From: Periconia sp. R9002
Lineage: Eukaryota > Ascomycota > Dothideomycetes > Pleosporales > Periconiaceae
NCBI GenBank assembly: GCA_023627715.1
Contig: JAMAHW010000064.1
Location: forward strand, 1 to 64,000
Length of the DNA stretch: 64,000 bases
Reading direction: 5' to 3'
Part shown: positions 11,960 to 23,894 of the stretch, one piece after another
Position numbering within the stretch: the stretch's first letter is position 1
How the letters are laid out: each line of letters opens with the position of its first letter
Made by a program: the position numbers and the translations under genes
The notes under the pieces: model-generated
The model's database searches: none
Told to the model about the DNA's origin: nothing
The model's input: the letters and a program-made list of their open reading frames with translations, nothing else

Positions 11960-12653
11960 CTAGCGCCCATACGGATTCGATCCGCTTCGCAAGTAACACC
12001 TAAAGGCCTGGAAGTCGTGCTTGTCCTGGCCAAAATCGGGTCGGTCGGACACGGCGGAGTCGCTGTAACCCGTGCAGTCCGCTTGTCTGTTTTACGAGGT
12101 TAATAGGTGGGGATCTTGTATGGGATTGTGAGTTATATGGACGAATGACTTACTGATAGAACACGCACTGCCACGAGAAGCGACGATCCGTCACCACGCG
12201 GAACGACTCGATATAGTTTGCCCTGGGTTAGTTAGCAATGTGTTTGAGGAACACGAGAGGTTGTGAGGTAATTTATAAGTAAACTTACCGGAATGTGATG
12301 CACCCAGCATTGTCGGCGGACTGGGAGGCGATGTCCCTACCGGATCCCCAGGTGTCGCAGTCTGCGCCTTTGTATCCTGTCTTGCCGTACATACGGACCT
12401 AAGTGTTGACATGTGTTAGTGTTGATGTTCAATATAAATTCTTTTTTGACAGGAACAGGTGAGTAGGGTGGTCAGAACTTACGGCGCCATCACATGCGCG
12501 ATTGATGGTGACGATGTCGTCTAGGTCAGAAGGGGTAGTGGAATTGTTGGTGGAGTTGTATCCGGACAGTGAGAAACCGGATGGAGATGGCGGCAGTGAT
12601 AAGCCGAAGATGCTCGTCACGAGTGTAAGGAGGAGGAGTAGGATATGCAACAT
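11960..12653 (-). CDS. Small secreted cysteine-rich protein
   Basis: Four exons on the minus strand: 12653-12483, 12398-12289, 12222-12154 and 12086-11960. They join cleanly in phase to 158 residues. The three introns have GTAAGT donors and CAG or TAG acceptors; two contain CTAAC-type branch sites. The start is the ATG at 12653. Residues 1-17 are a strong signal peptide (MLHILLLLLTLVTSIFGL). A Ser/Thr/Asn-rich stretch with likely N-glycosylation sites (NSTNNST) follows. The mature domain carries six cysteines, in ACDGA, ADCDT, AGCIT, WQCVF, ADCTG and FRCYL contexts, enough for three disulfides. It looks like a candidate effector or extracellular protein, but no named family is recognised. It stands alone between long non-coding stretches, a setting common for secreted effectors. 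Confidence 0.8.
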
Positions 12654-15600
12654 TTTGAACAAAGTTGTTTTTGATCGCGTATGTTGGTAGAGAAGAAGGG
12701 TTGTATGGCGGTTGATGGTAAAGTTTGTCAGTTGAAATCGAGAAGGGAGAGGGATACGACAGTTCTTATAGTAATGGGAATGGGGAAATGGTAGAATGCG
12801 GGAGCGGTTAGTAAGCCGCAGTTGATCAAACGGCTGCGATTGACGGAATGTGTTGACTCATTGGGCGGTTTTGCTGTGCTGTTTGTTGGAAAGATGAGTT
12901 TCAGTTGATTCACTGGACAACCTTTGCGTTGGTAGACCTAGCATAGGTGAACACGTGCATGTGAGCAAGTTATGATGCGAGTGAAAGCTGAGATTATAGA
13001 GCCATTACCAATCCCTCTGAAATGGTTGACTCTCCACAACTTTTACAAACACAGGTATGGTTTCGGGGAATCAACGATGCAGGAAGTCATGGGACAAGCA
13101 ACCATCCCCAACTCCGAAATGTACATATACTGCCGCAATATATAAAGGGAAGTGCATTGCATAATTCACGATCGTTTGTCGCTATACAGTAGTAAATTTT
13201 TCCTTATTAACACAGACGTAACTCTTATGTGCACGTCCACAGCTAGGAAACTTATGTGACTCCTTATTCGGCGTCGACACTGCAAGCAATCAGATTGCTT
13301 TGCCATGATACACGATTCCTCTGATACAGTCATAACGCTGAGATATCAAACACCACGCAAACACAGTTAGGGTTGTGTTCCGATTGAGTATGTTACACGG
13401 AGGAGATACGCTAGCATAGATCGATTTCCCCGTTAATTACGTTTAGAGCGAGCCTGAGTTTGCATTGAGGAACTATGGGCATATAGTAATCGAATCACGT
13501 GCGTTATTGGGGTAGGTAGTTAAAGGGTCTAAAAAGCACTCGCCCAAGTGTTTTCTCCTACCTGTATGGATACCCAGGGTAGCAATAGTCTGTAAGGATC
13601 AATTCGATTTCATAAATAGTCTGATTACTCTATCCCTTCTATACCTTCCTCTACCTCTCTCTCCTACTCTACACCACACCACCCCTTCCCCCCTAACTCC
13701 CTTCCCAGAACACTAACCGCACCTAAACACATCTCTAATCACAAAAATACAAGAAAATATACATATGCCCTATACTATACTGTAATCATCTCTAGCACCC
13801 TTAAAGGTAGAAGTAGAAAAGAAAGGATTACTAAGAGACACTAGAGGGGATAACAGAAAAGGATAGGTTAGTTTGTAAGAAGGGAGGAGGGGGTGTGATG
13901 TGGATAGTATAAGAAGGGAGGAAGAAGAGGTGTATGTGAGTATTCAAGGTGCATAATCGAAAGCTTTTTAGTCATCGCAAATAATGAATCGAGATCAGTT
14001 ACAGTATTAACTTGGTTAAAGAATCACATAAAATACATATCTAAGACGATAATGATGATGATAGCTGGGGCTTTTACGAGAGGATTGGAAGTGGTATGCT
14101 ACATTCTGGATTAAAAAAGAAGTTGTCTAAGGCTTTGCTAGAGACCGAGCTCAGCATTTCGACTACATGCTAAAGAGCCAACAACACATCAATCCCTCAA
14201 ACCGGTTTTCTCTCTTCGATTTGTGAGTGACATGGCATTAAAGTTAGACCTAGATCGACAATCCAGCACATCCGATCTACCAGATGGAAAATCCATAGAT
14301 ACGCAAAATGAAGATGAACACAGTGACGTGATGGGAGCGAGATGGCGGATGCGGTAGTCGAGGTGCTACAGTACCCACTGAGTGGATGTTGGTTGGGATA
14401 TGGCGGCGTCCCGATGGGGTTAGGGTTCCAGAGCGGCGCGCACCCCCCTGAAACGCGCTATGGCGTAATGGGCGTTCATCGGCTTTTTGAAACGGGGGAG
14501 ACGCGCCTGACAGGTGTGTGGAGGGTTTGACATGAGGGAAAGGGAATAATAGAGAAGAAAGGAAAATTGTAGAGTTGCAATACTTCTTCGCTCATGGGGG
14601 ATGGATGGTAGAAGGGGAGAAATAAGGAGGTGTGTTTTTGTGCATACGAGCGTGGTACGTGTGCTCGCACGCACAGTGGAGACTCAAAGAGCGCAAAGGA
14701 GAGCGAGAGATGACTAAGGCAGGGAAAAGCCGCTAGAGCCAACCAGGGTCCTGCATAGCTTTTGCCTCGGAGGCGCGCCGCGTGGATTCATTTCATCACC
14801 ACCAAGTGGATGCGGGAGAGTCGATCCACACAATTGCGCTCTTTTCATGCCGTCGAGGCCGGCGAAACGTTCAACGTTGGATGCACACTGTGTGGCAGGA
14901 CACGGCGGTTTGGAAAAGGATTGTTGGGCCATGGCTGTACGCCGCACGCCTGTGGTGCAAACAAAGTCCGCCGCTCGGAGTTGTACCTATCAACACATGT
15001 ACCTTCGGGGCACATCAGCCAGCCTCGCAAGACGTGATGTCTCTCGTGCGTGGGCTCACTCATTAAAAACGATAGACGGGCGATGAGAATGGCCGCGGGA
15101 ACCGATAAAGAACATTTGACCCAAAGAGAAACGAACAAAAGGTGGATCAGGAACTGAGATGCAGCAGCGTTGTTCCCTTCTCCTTGTCCCTCTCCATTTC
15201 CACAGTTTCATGGCGAACGGCGGCGTGGGTGGGATCCCTAGGATAAATACCCAAATGGTTGACAGTTGTGCAATGGGATTGTGCTTGTTGCTGTCAGCCT
15301 TCTAGACCCGAGTCGGGCCATTCCCCAAATCGTACCCACGGAGTAGGCGAGGCGATTGGCTCAGGGGTTACGTTGCCCATGTCAGCATTCATAATTCGTT
15401 CTGGAAAAGTCGGATCTGGGATTTGCTGTCGCTGTCTCCATCAATCAATCCATGTGGGGATGATGCAGGGGCAATGGAGCAACATCAATTGATGGGGACA
15501 GACATGGCATGGGCAACTGAGACGAGCCGGTGGAATAGTCGTGACAGATGGTGTGCAGAAGGTTCAACATGGTTTGCCATCATGGCGCAAGACGAATTGA

Positions 15601-16293
15601 ATGAATGAACGAATGAAGGGAGTGATGGTGGTGTAGTTGTAATGGTGTGTTATCGGTGATGGGCGAGATGAGCGAATGGGAGGCGAGAGCCAAAGGGCCG
15701 GCAGCGGGAATCCAGCGGTGATTTAGCGTTGTTTCAAAATAGAAGGCTTCGGTGCCGCCCCTTCCCTTTCCTCCTTGGTTCCTGCATCCTAGTCCCAATT
15801 AGCCCTGTCGTGCCTTCCTGTGTGGCGCTCCCCATCAAAGCCAACGCCAACACCTCCGCCAAAAAATCAAAAGCCCGCCCTCCCTCCCTGACTTCTCCTC
15901 CACCACATTCCTTTCCTTTCCTTCCCTTTCCTTTCTTCTCCCGCTCGCTCCTACCACCAGCAGCATCCACCTCTCTCTTCCTGCTGTCCTCTCTGCGTCT
16001 GCATTCATTGCTACTTTCTTTGCTGCTGTCCAGCAAAGTGACCCTCTTTTCCCCACGCGAGATCGACACGGAGCATCATTCCAATCCACGGCCGGTCCTA
16101 CGCTTGCACCTTGCTCCACCACCTTAGTCACCTGCTCACCACCATACGCTGCTCGACGCACGTATTTCGTCAATCCTTTACCGTCCCATTCCGTCCGCAC
16201 TCATTCCAGAGCCCCACCAGCGCCAGCCACCGTCGTTGACCCTTTGGTCGCACACGGTGACTTCCCGGCCAACATCCACTCTTTACCTCCCCA
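12654..16293. other. Long intergenic region with repeat copy B and a pyrimidine-rich leader
   Basis: No supported gene in 3.6 kb. A copy of the dispersed repeat lies at 13548-13606, followed by a pyrimidine-rich run (about 13620-13740). Open frames at 14,342-15,800 have no family features and overlap each other on both strands. From about 15,840 to 16,290 the plus strand is strongly C/T-rich, which fits the promoter and 5' leader of the channel gene. Confidence 0.55.
13548..13606 (+). repeat. Dispersed repeat, copy B
   Basis: Contains CCTACCTGTATGG and GATACCCAGGGTAGCAATAG followed by GATCAATTC. It is about 39 of 46 bases identical to the copy at 23609 and shares the preceding CAAGTGTT. A TAGTCT follows shortly after, as at copy D. 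Confidence 0.8.
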
Positions 16294-19095
16294 ATGTCAA
16301 ACACTCCTCAACCCAAATCACCCTCCTTCAGATTGTCCCGCCAGGGCTTCCAACCACTAGACAACGGCAACATGAACAACGACATCCCCCTCCAGACCGT
16401 CGTTAGCCACACTCCCTCCCATACCCCCTCCCACACGCCTACAGTCAAAGATGAGAAGCGCGGCATGTTCCACCGCGGCAAGAGACGTGTGCAGAAGGTC
16501 GATTCTTCGGGCAATTATGATGGTGCCGGCGTTCCTCCCGCTGACGAAGACGACAATTCCACGGCCCTGAACCGCATGGGAAGGTTCTATCTCAAGATTC
16601 TCAACTTCAGCATTGTCACCAGATACATCATCTACGTCACTCCAGTAGCTCTTTTATTGGCCATTCCCATCATTCTCTCCGCAGTGGGAATTATCAAGTC
16701 AAAAATTGGTTCCAGCTCGGGACAGGACAATGGCGCTGATCCAAGACTTTTCTACATCTGGATCGAAATTAGTACGTGCTGCTCCATCATGCTAGTTGGC
16801 TCCTCCAAGAAATACTGACATTGGCATCTAGTGTGGCTTAGCTTCTGGGGTTGCAAAGTCGTTGCCCATTTCCTGCCCCGTGTTTTCGAGTTCCTGGTCG
16901 GCGTTGTGAGCCCCGGCGTCAAGAAATACGTCCTGCTTCTCGCAGCGCTCGAGCGGCCACTCTCCTTCGTTTTCTGGATGATATCCAATCAGGTCACGTT
17001 CAATGCTCTCGTCGCTGACCCCATCAAAGTGGTGGATCCCGCCTGGGTTCCCAAGGTCGCTTCCGTCTTGCTCGCCCTGCTTGTCTGTACCTGCATCATC
17101 TTTGGTGAGCGCCTGCTCATCCAGCTCATCAGTATCAGCTATCACCGAAAGCAGTTTGATGGCAAGATCAAGGAGTCGAAGCGCAATATTCAACTTTTGG
17201 GTGTCATGTACGAGGCCTCCAGGGCCCTCTTTCCAGCGTACTGCAACGAATTCGCCGAGGAGGACTACATCATCCAGGATCAGCTGGGCTTCGTACTGGG
17301 CAGTAAGAAGGCTACTTTCGGAGGCAGAGACAAGGGTCGTCCCGTCTCAAAGGTGCCCATGCGATTGATGCAGAATGTGGGCCGTGTTGGAGATAAGGTC
17401 ACCTCTGTGTTCGGAGCCGTCGCGCAAGAAATGACTGGAAAGAAGGTTTTTGATCCCAATTCGGCCCATTCCATTGTCCTTGAAGCTCTCGAGAATAATC
17501 GTTCCGCCGAAGCCCTCGCCCGTCGCATTTGGCTTTCGTTTGTCGTCGAAGGCAAGGACGCTCTCTACGAGGAGGACATGATTGAAGTCATGGGCTCCGG
17601 TCGCCAAAAGGACGCCGAAGAGTGCTTCGCCTCGCTTGACCGCGATGGCAACGGTGATATCAGTCTGGAGGAGATGATTCTCACCGTCACTGACTACGGC
17701 CGCGAACGCAAGTCCATCAGTTCCAGTATGCACGACGTCGACCAAGCCATCAATGCCCTCGACGGCCTGCTCATGGTGTTCGTTTTCGTTCTGTGCGTCA
17801 TTGTTATTATCTGCTTCATCAGTCCCACTTTCCAGACCACCATTACTGGGTACACGGCATCTCTCTTGTCCTTGTCTTTCGTCTTCGCTGCCACGTGCCA
17901 GGAAATTCTCGGTTCTTGCATTTTCCTTTTCGTCAAGCATCCTTTCGATATCGGCGATCGCGTGGATATTGCCACTGACCAGCTTACTGTCGAGCACATT
18001 TCGCTTCTCTACACGGTTTTCAAGCGTGTCAACAACGGCAAGACGGTGCAAACACCCAACATTGTGCTCAACAACCTCTGGGTCGAGAACATTACCCGCT
18101 CCAAGGCCATGAGAGAACAGGTGCCCATCTTTGCCGCATTCGACACATCTTTTGAGGACATCAACGCATTGAAGCAGGAAATGATCAACTTTGTTCGGGA
18201 CCCGGCAAACACCCGCGATTTCTTCCCTGATGTCGAGATTGAAGTGGTTGGCATTGCTGAAATGAACAAGCTCGAATTGCGTGTGGAAATCCGTCACAAG
18301 AGCAATTGGTCAAACGAGAGCCTTCGCGCTGCTCGCCGATCCAAGTTCATGTGTGCATTGGTTGTTGCTCTGCGCAAGGTTCCCATTGCTCCTCCAGGTG
18401 GCAACGACGTTGGCTTGGGTGACGCCAACAAACCGTCTTGGTCTGTGGCCATTTCGCCAGAGGAAGCCCAGGCCGCCCGAAAGAAGTATCTCGACGATAA
18501 AGAAGCCAGCAAACTCCTAGCTCCTAAGAAGAACCTTCCCGATGACACGGGCAAGTCTTCTGGCACCGACTACCTTGGCTTAGGTACCGAAGGCAAGGCC
18601 ATTAACTCTCTCAACAACCGCAAACCAGGTGTAGACAATGTTCGCGATGATACATGGACGCACCGTGGCGACGACAGTGCCACCATTGGCCGCCCCAGCA
18701 TGGACGGCCAATCCCGCCCTGAAACAGACGAACTTCGCAGTCTCCTGCACAAGGCTACAAGCAGTGGCAAACGCAAGCAGGGCGGCACTCTTTCGCCTTA
18801 TGGAACCCGGCCTTCGATGGACTCGCAGCGCAGCCCCAGCCTCAGCAACCCCTACGCACCGCCTCCCGGACAATCCGGGCTTCGCAGCCCAGCAAGTGTC
18901 ACGTCCGCCTCCACGGGCTATGCACAGGAGTTCCAGTACCAGTCCATGACGCCCCAAACAACGAACATCCCACCTGGCCAGAACAGATCGAACCCCGCAG
19001 CGCCCCAGCAGCAGCCGCAACAGTCACCGCGGTCATCAACTAACCCCTACCGAGCTGCTTCACCAGAAATGAGGCAGTATCAGTACAAGCCTTGA
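16294..19095 (+). CDS. MscS-family mechanosensitive ion channel with EF-hand
   Basis: Two exons (16294-16771, 16832-19095) split by a 60-bp intron with GTACGT, ACTGAC and TAG give 913 residues. The N-terminus is cytosolic and low-complexity (a HTPSHTPSHTP run). Several membrane helices follow from about residue 105 (YIIYVTPVALLLAIPIILS). An EF-hand loop DRDGNGDISLEE lies near residues 429-440. The MscS pore region follows: GLLMVFVFVLCVIVIICF, then a helix and KHPFDIGDRVDI near 540. The C-terminal 250 residues are Ser/Pro/Gln-rich and probably disordered. This layout matches the EF-hand MscS proteins of fungi such as fission yeast Msy1 and Msy2, which sit in the ER membrane and limit calcium entry after hypo-osmotic shock. 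Close homology is likely, but the particular orthologue is not certain. Confidence 0.93.
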
Positions 19096-20984
19096 GAAGA
19101 TGCACCACGAGTGAACTAGGAGTTTGATCATGGATAAAAGTTTTGAAGTTCTGTAATATAGTAAAGTGGAAGGGGCAAGAACCTGAATCATTTCGACAAG
19201 TCCGGTCCAGTCCAGGACGGATCATGTACAGCAAATCACGAGAACGGGCGGTTACTCTGGTTTTGGAAGAGGATTCAACGGGAAACCGATCTACACGCAG
19301 TGATGAATTTTCTTTTTTGCAACCATCATTTGCATATTTGCGAGGTTTGCTCAATTTAGAAGGTTGGTCTATCCATGCAGTCTTGACACCACTGCGGAGG
19401 AGGGACTTTTCATTTTGGCCCTGGAGAAGGTGGAAGGGCCGACGGGAAATTTTCGGATCGGATTGGGCGCAATATTGTAAACATTTTTGTTGTTTTATAA
19501 TTTCAATCATCATGAGATTTGTAACAAATCTCGCTTTTTATATTCAAATGTTGGTTTTTCTTGCTCGTGGGTGATGTGTATATGTGTATGTGTATGCAAG
19601 CTTCAGCGTTATCGAAGGGTGGATGCGGTGAGTGTAGATAGCTTGAGGATGTCGAAGGATGCTTGAATGTAGATGTGTTTATTGAGTAGGAGGGGGAGGG
19701 GTGCAAAGGGGGGAGGGGAGGTTGTTGTTGGGGTAAAGGGTATGTTTGTATGTACTGACTTACGTACGGAATACCTTACGTATATTAATTGCAAGATCTG
19801 CCTGTAGGTTGTTCTTTAAATATTTGTTCTTGTCTAGTAAGTGCATTGGATGGGGTTTGGGTGGAGTTGTTGTGTTTATATTTAATGTTGTTTAATAGGT
19901 AGTAGTATAAATTTACCCTTGGCTTAAGGACGTTATTATAATATTATCATTTTAATATCTTGTAAGAGAACCCCGGACCTCTAAGAAAAAAAAAAGTGGA
20001 AGGGATAAACGTTTAGGTTGTTAGAGTTACTATGTTTAGTAATTTATATACCTAAGGTCTTTAATTAGGTGTCTTGTTATTATTATTATATATTAGTAGG
20101 GTGGGTTGCAAATTCACCATGGTTTGGAGGGAGGGAATTGATAAGGATGTGGTTTAAAGAAGGATTTAGGGGTCTTGTACACGTATCAATGTCTCTTTTT
20201 AAGGAGTGGTCTGGGGTTGGTTTATGATATGTGAGAGTAAGGTTAACTTCTTAGTTAATAACGTAAGGAATTTCATTGTTTTACGGTGATGATGTTGCGG
20301 TTTTAGTGAATGTGGTGGTAATGATGGATCTGTCTTAATTTCTTCGTAGTACTAGAGTATCATACTTAGGCGCGCGCTGGGTTACTACCTAAGTATATAG
20401 CTGTAGTTAATAATGCGTTATTAGTTAGGAAGGTAGAAGTTAGGTAGCGGATGGTAGATAGTTTTATAGAAAGAACTATAGTGTTTCCCCCCTACCTGTG
20501 TCGATACCTAGGATAGCAATACTCTGTGATGACCAAGTCACAATTCATCTTGATCTCTTTTGATTCTGATACCGCAGGTAGTAGTAGATGCAGAGAGGTA
20601 CCCATGTCAGACAGGTTTTGCTGTCGACAAAATTGATATCGACGACGCCGCCTGCATGCACTATCACTAGTCAGGACAAGTGGTACGTAGGCATTCTGTG
20701 TTTTCTTGTTTGAACATCGTGGACGTCCTCGCCTGGAACGAACTCCACTGATCATTGTGGGCTGATCGCTGGAAGCAGCAAATGCTGCGATTGGTACGGA
20801 CAACGATACCGAAGCCCCCCTGCCTCACCCAGAGTTCGTGGGATACCACAGCTCCCTTCTTCAAACCCGACGCTCACCACCATAATAATTGCAAAGATAG
20901 CTAGGTGCTCACTGAGCATTGGTATTTTCCTTTGAAAGCTCAGCACGAGATCCTTCTTTTGGATGACGGGTCTGATGAAGCTCC
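19096..20984. other. A/T-rich intergenic region with repeat copy C
   Basis: The first 450 bases look like the 3' untranslated region of the channel gene. From about 19,780 to 20,470 the DNA is A/T-rich with many TTAG/CTAA words and no supported gene. A dispersed-repeat copy lies at 20480-20536. The stretch 20,540-20,984 is presumably the promoter of the regulator at 20985. Confidence 0.55.
20480..20536 (+). repeat. Dispersed repeat, copy C
   Basis: Contains CCTACCTGTGTCGATACC, then AGGATAGCAATACTCTG and TGATGACCA. It matches the copy at 23609 at about 40 of 45 bases, in the same orientation. The two copies lie either side of the Zn2Cys6 regulator gene. TATAGTGTTT precedes the core, as in copy A. 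Confidence 0.82.
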
Positions 20985-23257
20985 ATGAATCCCAATAAAT
21001 TTCGAGCCCTCTTGCCTGCCACAGACCAATCACGTCAGACGCTTGAACCGGAGCGGCCATCTAAGAGAAAGAAGGGTGTGCTCGCCTGCGACTCCTGTCG
21101 ACAGAAGCGGTCCGGCTGTGACGGCCAGCGACCAGTATGCACTGCCTGCGTGAAGCGCGGCTCAGAATGCGTCTACGCTGGGGAGGGTGAGATGCGCCCC
21201 GTCCACCTCAAACGCGAAAACGTAGCACTGCGCGAGAAGGTCGATGCTTTTAATCAGATCCTGCAGCTTCTCAAGACTATCCCACCAACTACGGCGCAGC
21301 ACGCTTTGCAACGCTTGTTGGTAGGGTCCGACCCGGTTGATATGCTACAGTCCCTTAGGAGTGAGGCTACAACCGCTAGTCCGTCCGAGCAACAAGTTTT
21401 CCGCTCCTTCTACCCTAGCATACATTCGCAGTGCGAGCTCGAGCTCCTCGTTCGACATCCAAGAGCATATCCCGCTATCAACCCGTCGCTTGCGCGAAGC
21501 CCAATAGAACAGCTCGCTATACCTCCTGATACGAGTAGAGACGAGGATACTGTGGAAGGGGCACCAGTCTACTTCGACGGGCGGCTCTCCAGGCTTAAGA
21601 TTGATTTCTGGACGACTGTACCTGTATCGAATGAAGCGGCCGCTGAAGCCATCTCGGCATATCTAGAACACCAACATGCTGTATGGGGAGTGTTTGATGC
21701 TCAACTTTTTATGCGCGACTTGATAGAACTACGGTTTGACTTCTGCTCTCCCTTTATGGTTAATGCGTTACTAGGTATTGCGCTAGTATGTTAGGTATCC
21801 ATAAGTAACTACTATAAACTAATGCTGACCAAGGGTAGCAAAGTCTCGCTCTAACAGATAACCATGCGTTGGAACTGAGCTTTCAGTGTGAAAAGGAAGC
21901 TGGGAACTTATTCAAAGCGGAAAGTGATCGTGACTCGTTACCCTCCCTCGCCGGCGTAGCAATGCTCTATATTTCTCTTACGTTACATGGGAATCGGTCA
22001 GGTGCTTTCAAGTATATCCAGGAGTCGACTGCTAAAATGACAAGAATGGGGCTACTGGAAGATGTGTTCACCATAGCGTCTTCACAGCCAGACCCCATCA
22101 CCACTCAAGAGACACTAGCAGCTATGAGTAGAACTGCATGGGGTGTATTCAACATGATAGTGTAAGGTCTCGAGAACTAACTCGACCGACCGTATTCATT
22201 GATCATGGACGCAGGCAGCAAATCCGCTTGTTTCCACCGTCCTGGCTATCTCTCACTGGGTTTCCAACGGTCTCGTTCCCACAAACAATGGAGCACATGG
22301 ATACCGTCGACGCAACGGACACAGAACAATACCTTCAAGATGCGAAGTATATCCATGCCACGCAAGTCCACCTAGTGTTTTGCCGCTTCTACACCCTCGT
22401 CAACGAAACGCTGCTTTACTATCGCAACGAGGAAACGGGTACACCTCCAATATCCTTCGCCCTTTCCAAGTTCAGCAAATTGCTCAAGCTCGTGGATGAT
22501 TTACCAGCGTGCATGACTCAACCAACCGAACCAACAAACGCAACACTGATGTTCTTGTAAGATGTAAACCCATACTTCACTATCCCCCCCCCCCCCCCTC
22601 CTTTCCCCACAAACCCCGGCAATACACACACAATCCCCAACCTCACTGCCACGCTATCGCAAAAACCAAACCTAACGTTCATCCCAAGCATGCTCCTCCA
22701 CACCGCAGTAATGGACATCTTCCAACCCTTCATCGCCGCGCAAGACCAACACGCATTCACCTCGTACCTCCCCCTCTCCGCCTCGCCCCTCACAATCTTC
22801 GCTGCGTCCGCCGCGCAACTAAAAGGTGTCAACCCCCTCCCCCCCCTCCTCTAGACCTAATCACCACCCCTCCCGCCACGACTCCTGCATCTTCTACGCA
22901 CACCTCGCGCTCACCCTCCAATCCGCCATTCTCTCCGTCGGCGAGGTCGGGCTCGGCATTCTCGCTATGGGGGTTAACAAAGGCGCTATTACTAGTGACG
23001 AAGCTTTGCGGGTTAAGACGTTGTTTGATGATGGGCTGGGAAGGGGGATGGTGGTGGAAGGAGAGAGAGAGAGTGATCCGGTTGGGTTTCGGTTGGATGT
23101 GCTGGCGGGGGATGGGGTGGGGAAAGGGGGAGGTGAGGGGGAAGGTGGGGGTAGGGAGTGGGAGGTGGGCACGTTGGCGATGCAGATTCGGGAGTTGGTG
23201 CTTTGGGAGGAGTTTGTGGTTTTGGGTGGGGAGGGGGATGAGGAAAATGAATCATGA
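20985..23257 (+). CDS. Zn2Cys6 transcription factor next to the PKS
   Basis: The ATG at 20985 begins a basic N-terminus (KRKKG) followed by the binuclear zinc cluster CDSCRQKRSGC...CTACVKRGSEC near residues 35-62. A short helix with coiled-coil character comes next, then the fungal middle homology region (NALLGIALQSLAL). Intron 1 (21786-21838) is GTATGT to GGTAG in phase 0. Intron 2 (about 22163-22216) and a C-rich intron 3 (about 22561-22688) also join in phase. After the exon ending near 22825, the last part (HDSCIFYAHLALTLQSAIL) lies in another frame. The C-rich tract 22830-22853 between them offers no intron that fits the phase, so a sequence error, rare splice or real break is possible. 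Its position beside the PKS suggests a pathway-specific activator, but this is inference. Two dispersed-repeat copies bracket the gene. Confidence 0.8.
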
Positions 23258-23894
23258 GGTGTTGTGGTGAGGTGGGGTTTGGTTGGTTAGAGATGGGCGT
23301 GAAGTAAAAAACAATGTGCAATGTAAAGCTGCTTGGGAATATTGTGGCGTTGGGGTAGGTGGGCTACCTTAACTTGTTTTTTCATTCCCCGTTTTGAAAA
23401 GCAGAGTACCGTGTTGTACGGCTAGATATCTAGAATGTGTGTAGAGTAGGGGAGCTAGGAGCTAAGTTAGCTAGCTAGACAGAATACTACGCTGTGGCTT
23501 GTTGAGAAGGAGGTGCAGAGTGAAACAGATAGATTAGTTGTTTTGTAGTTTAATAGTCTACGTCGACTTCTCACGTGCGCAAACAGTTAGTCGAGAACGA
23601 TACCAAGTGTTCTTACGCCTACCGGTGTCGATACCCAGGGTAGCAATACTTTGTGATGATCAAAAATTGTGTTTCATAGTCTACGTCGAAATAAGACAAG
23701 TAAAAATATCTATTTATAGGATACCCAATTGATATATAAATTTTCTCACTTTATTCCACAAAATCACCAAATATAGGAACCCTAAGAAGCAGTTGGACAG
23801 GTAAACTCGTTCTTAACTTTCTATAGTGGAGAGCAATGAAAATGAGTCGATTCTTGTCCTGTGACAGATCCTCATATATGAACTACTTAACACA
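23258..23894. other. Intergenic between convergent regulator and PKS, with repeat copy D
   Basis: 637 bp between the ends of two convergent genes. It contains repeat copy D at 23609-23664. The 14-bp word ATAGTCTACGTCGA occurs on both sides of that copy, near 23553 and 23676. No gene is supported. Confidence 0.6.
23609..23664 (+). repeat. Dispersed repeat, copy D
   Basis: The reference copy: GCCTACCGGTGTCG, then ATACCCAGGGTAGCAATA and CTTTGTGATGATCA. It is flanked by a perfect 14-bp direct repeat (ATAGTCTACGTCGA near 23553-23566 and 23676-23689), as might be left by an insertion or a local duplication. Confidence 0.82.

Noticed and set aside
14342..15800. Several open frames on both strands before the channel gene
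   Set aside because: They overlap each other, have no family features and lie in what looks like promoter and leader sequence.
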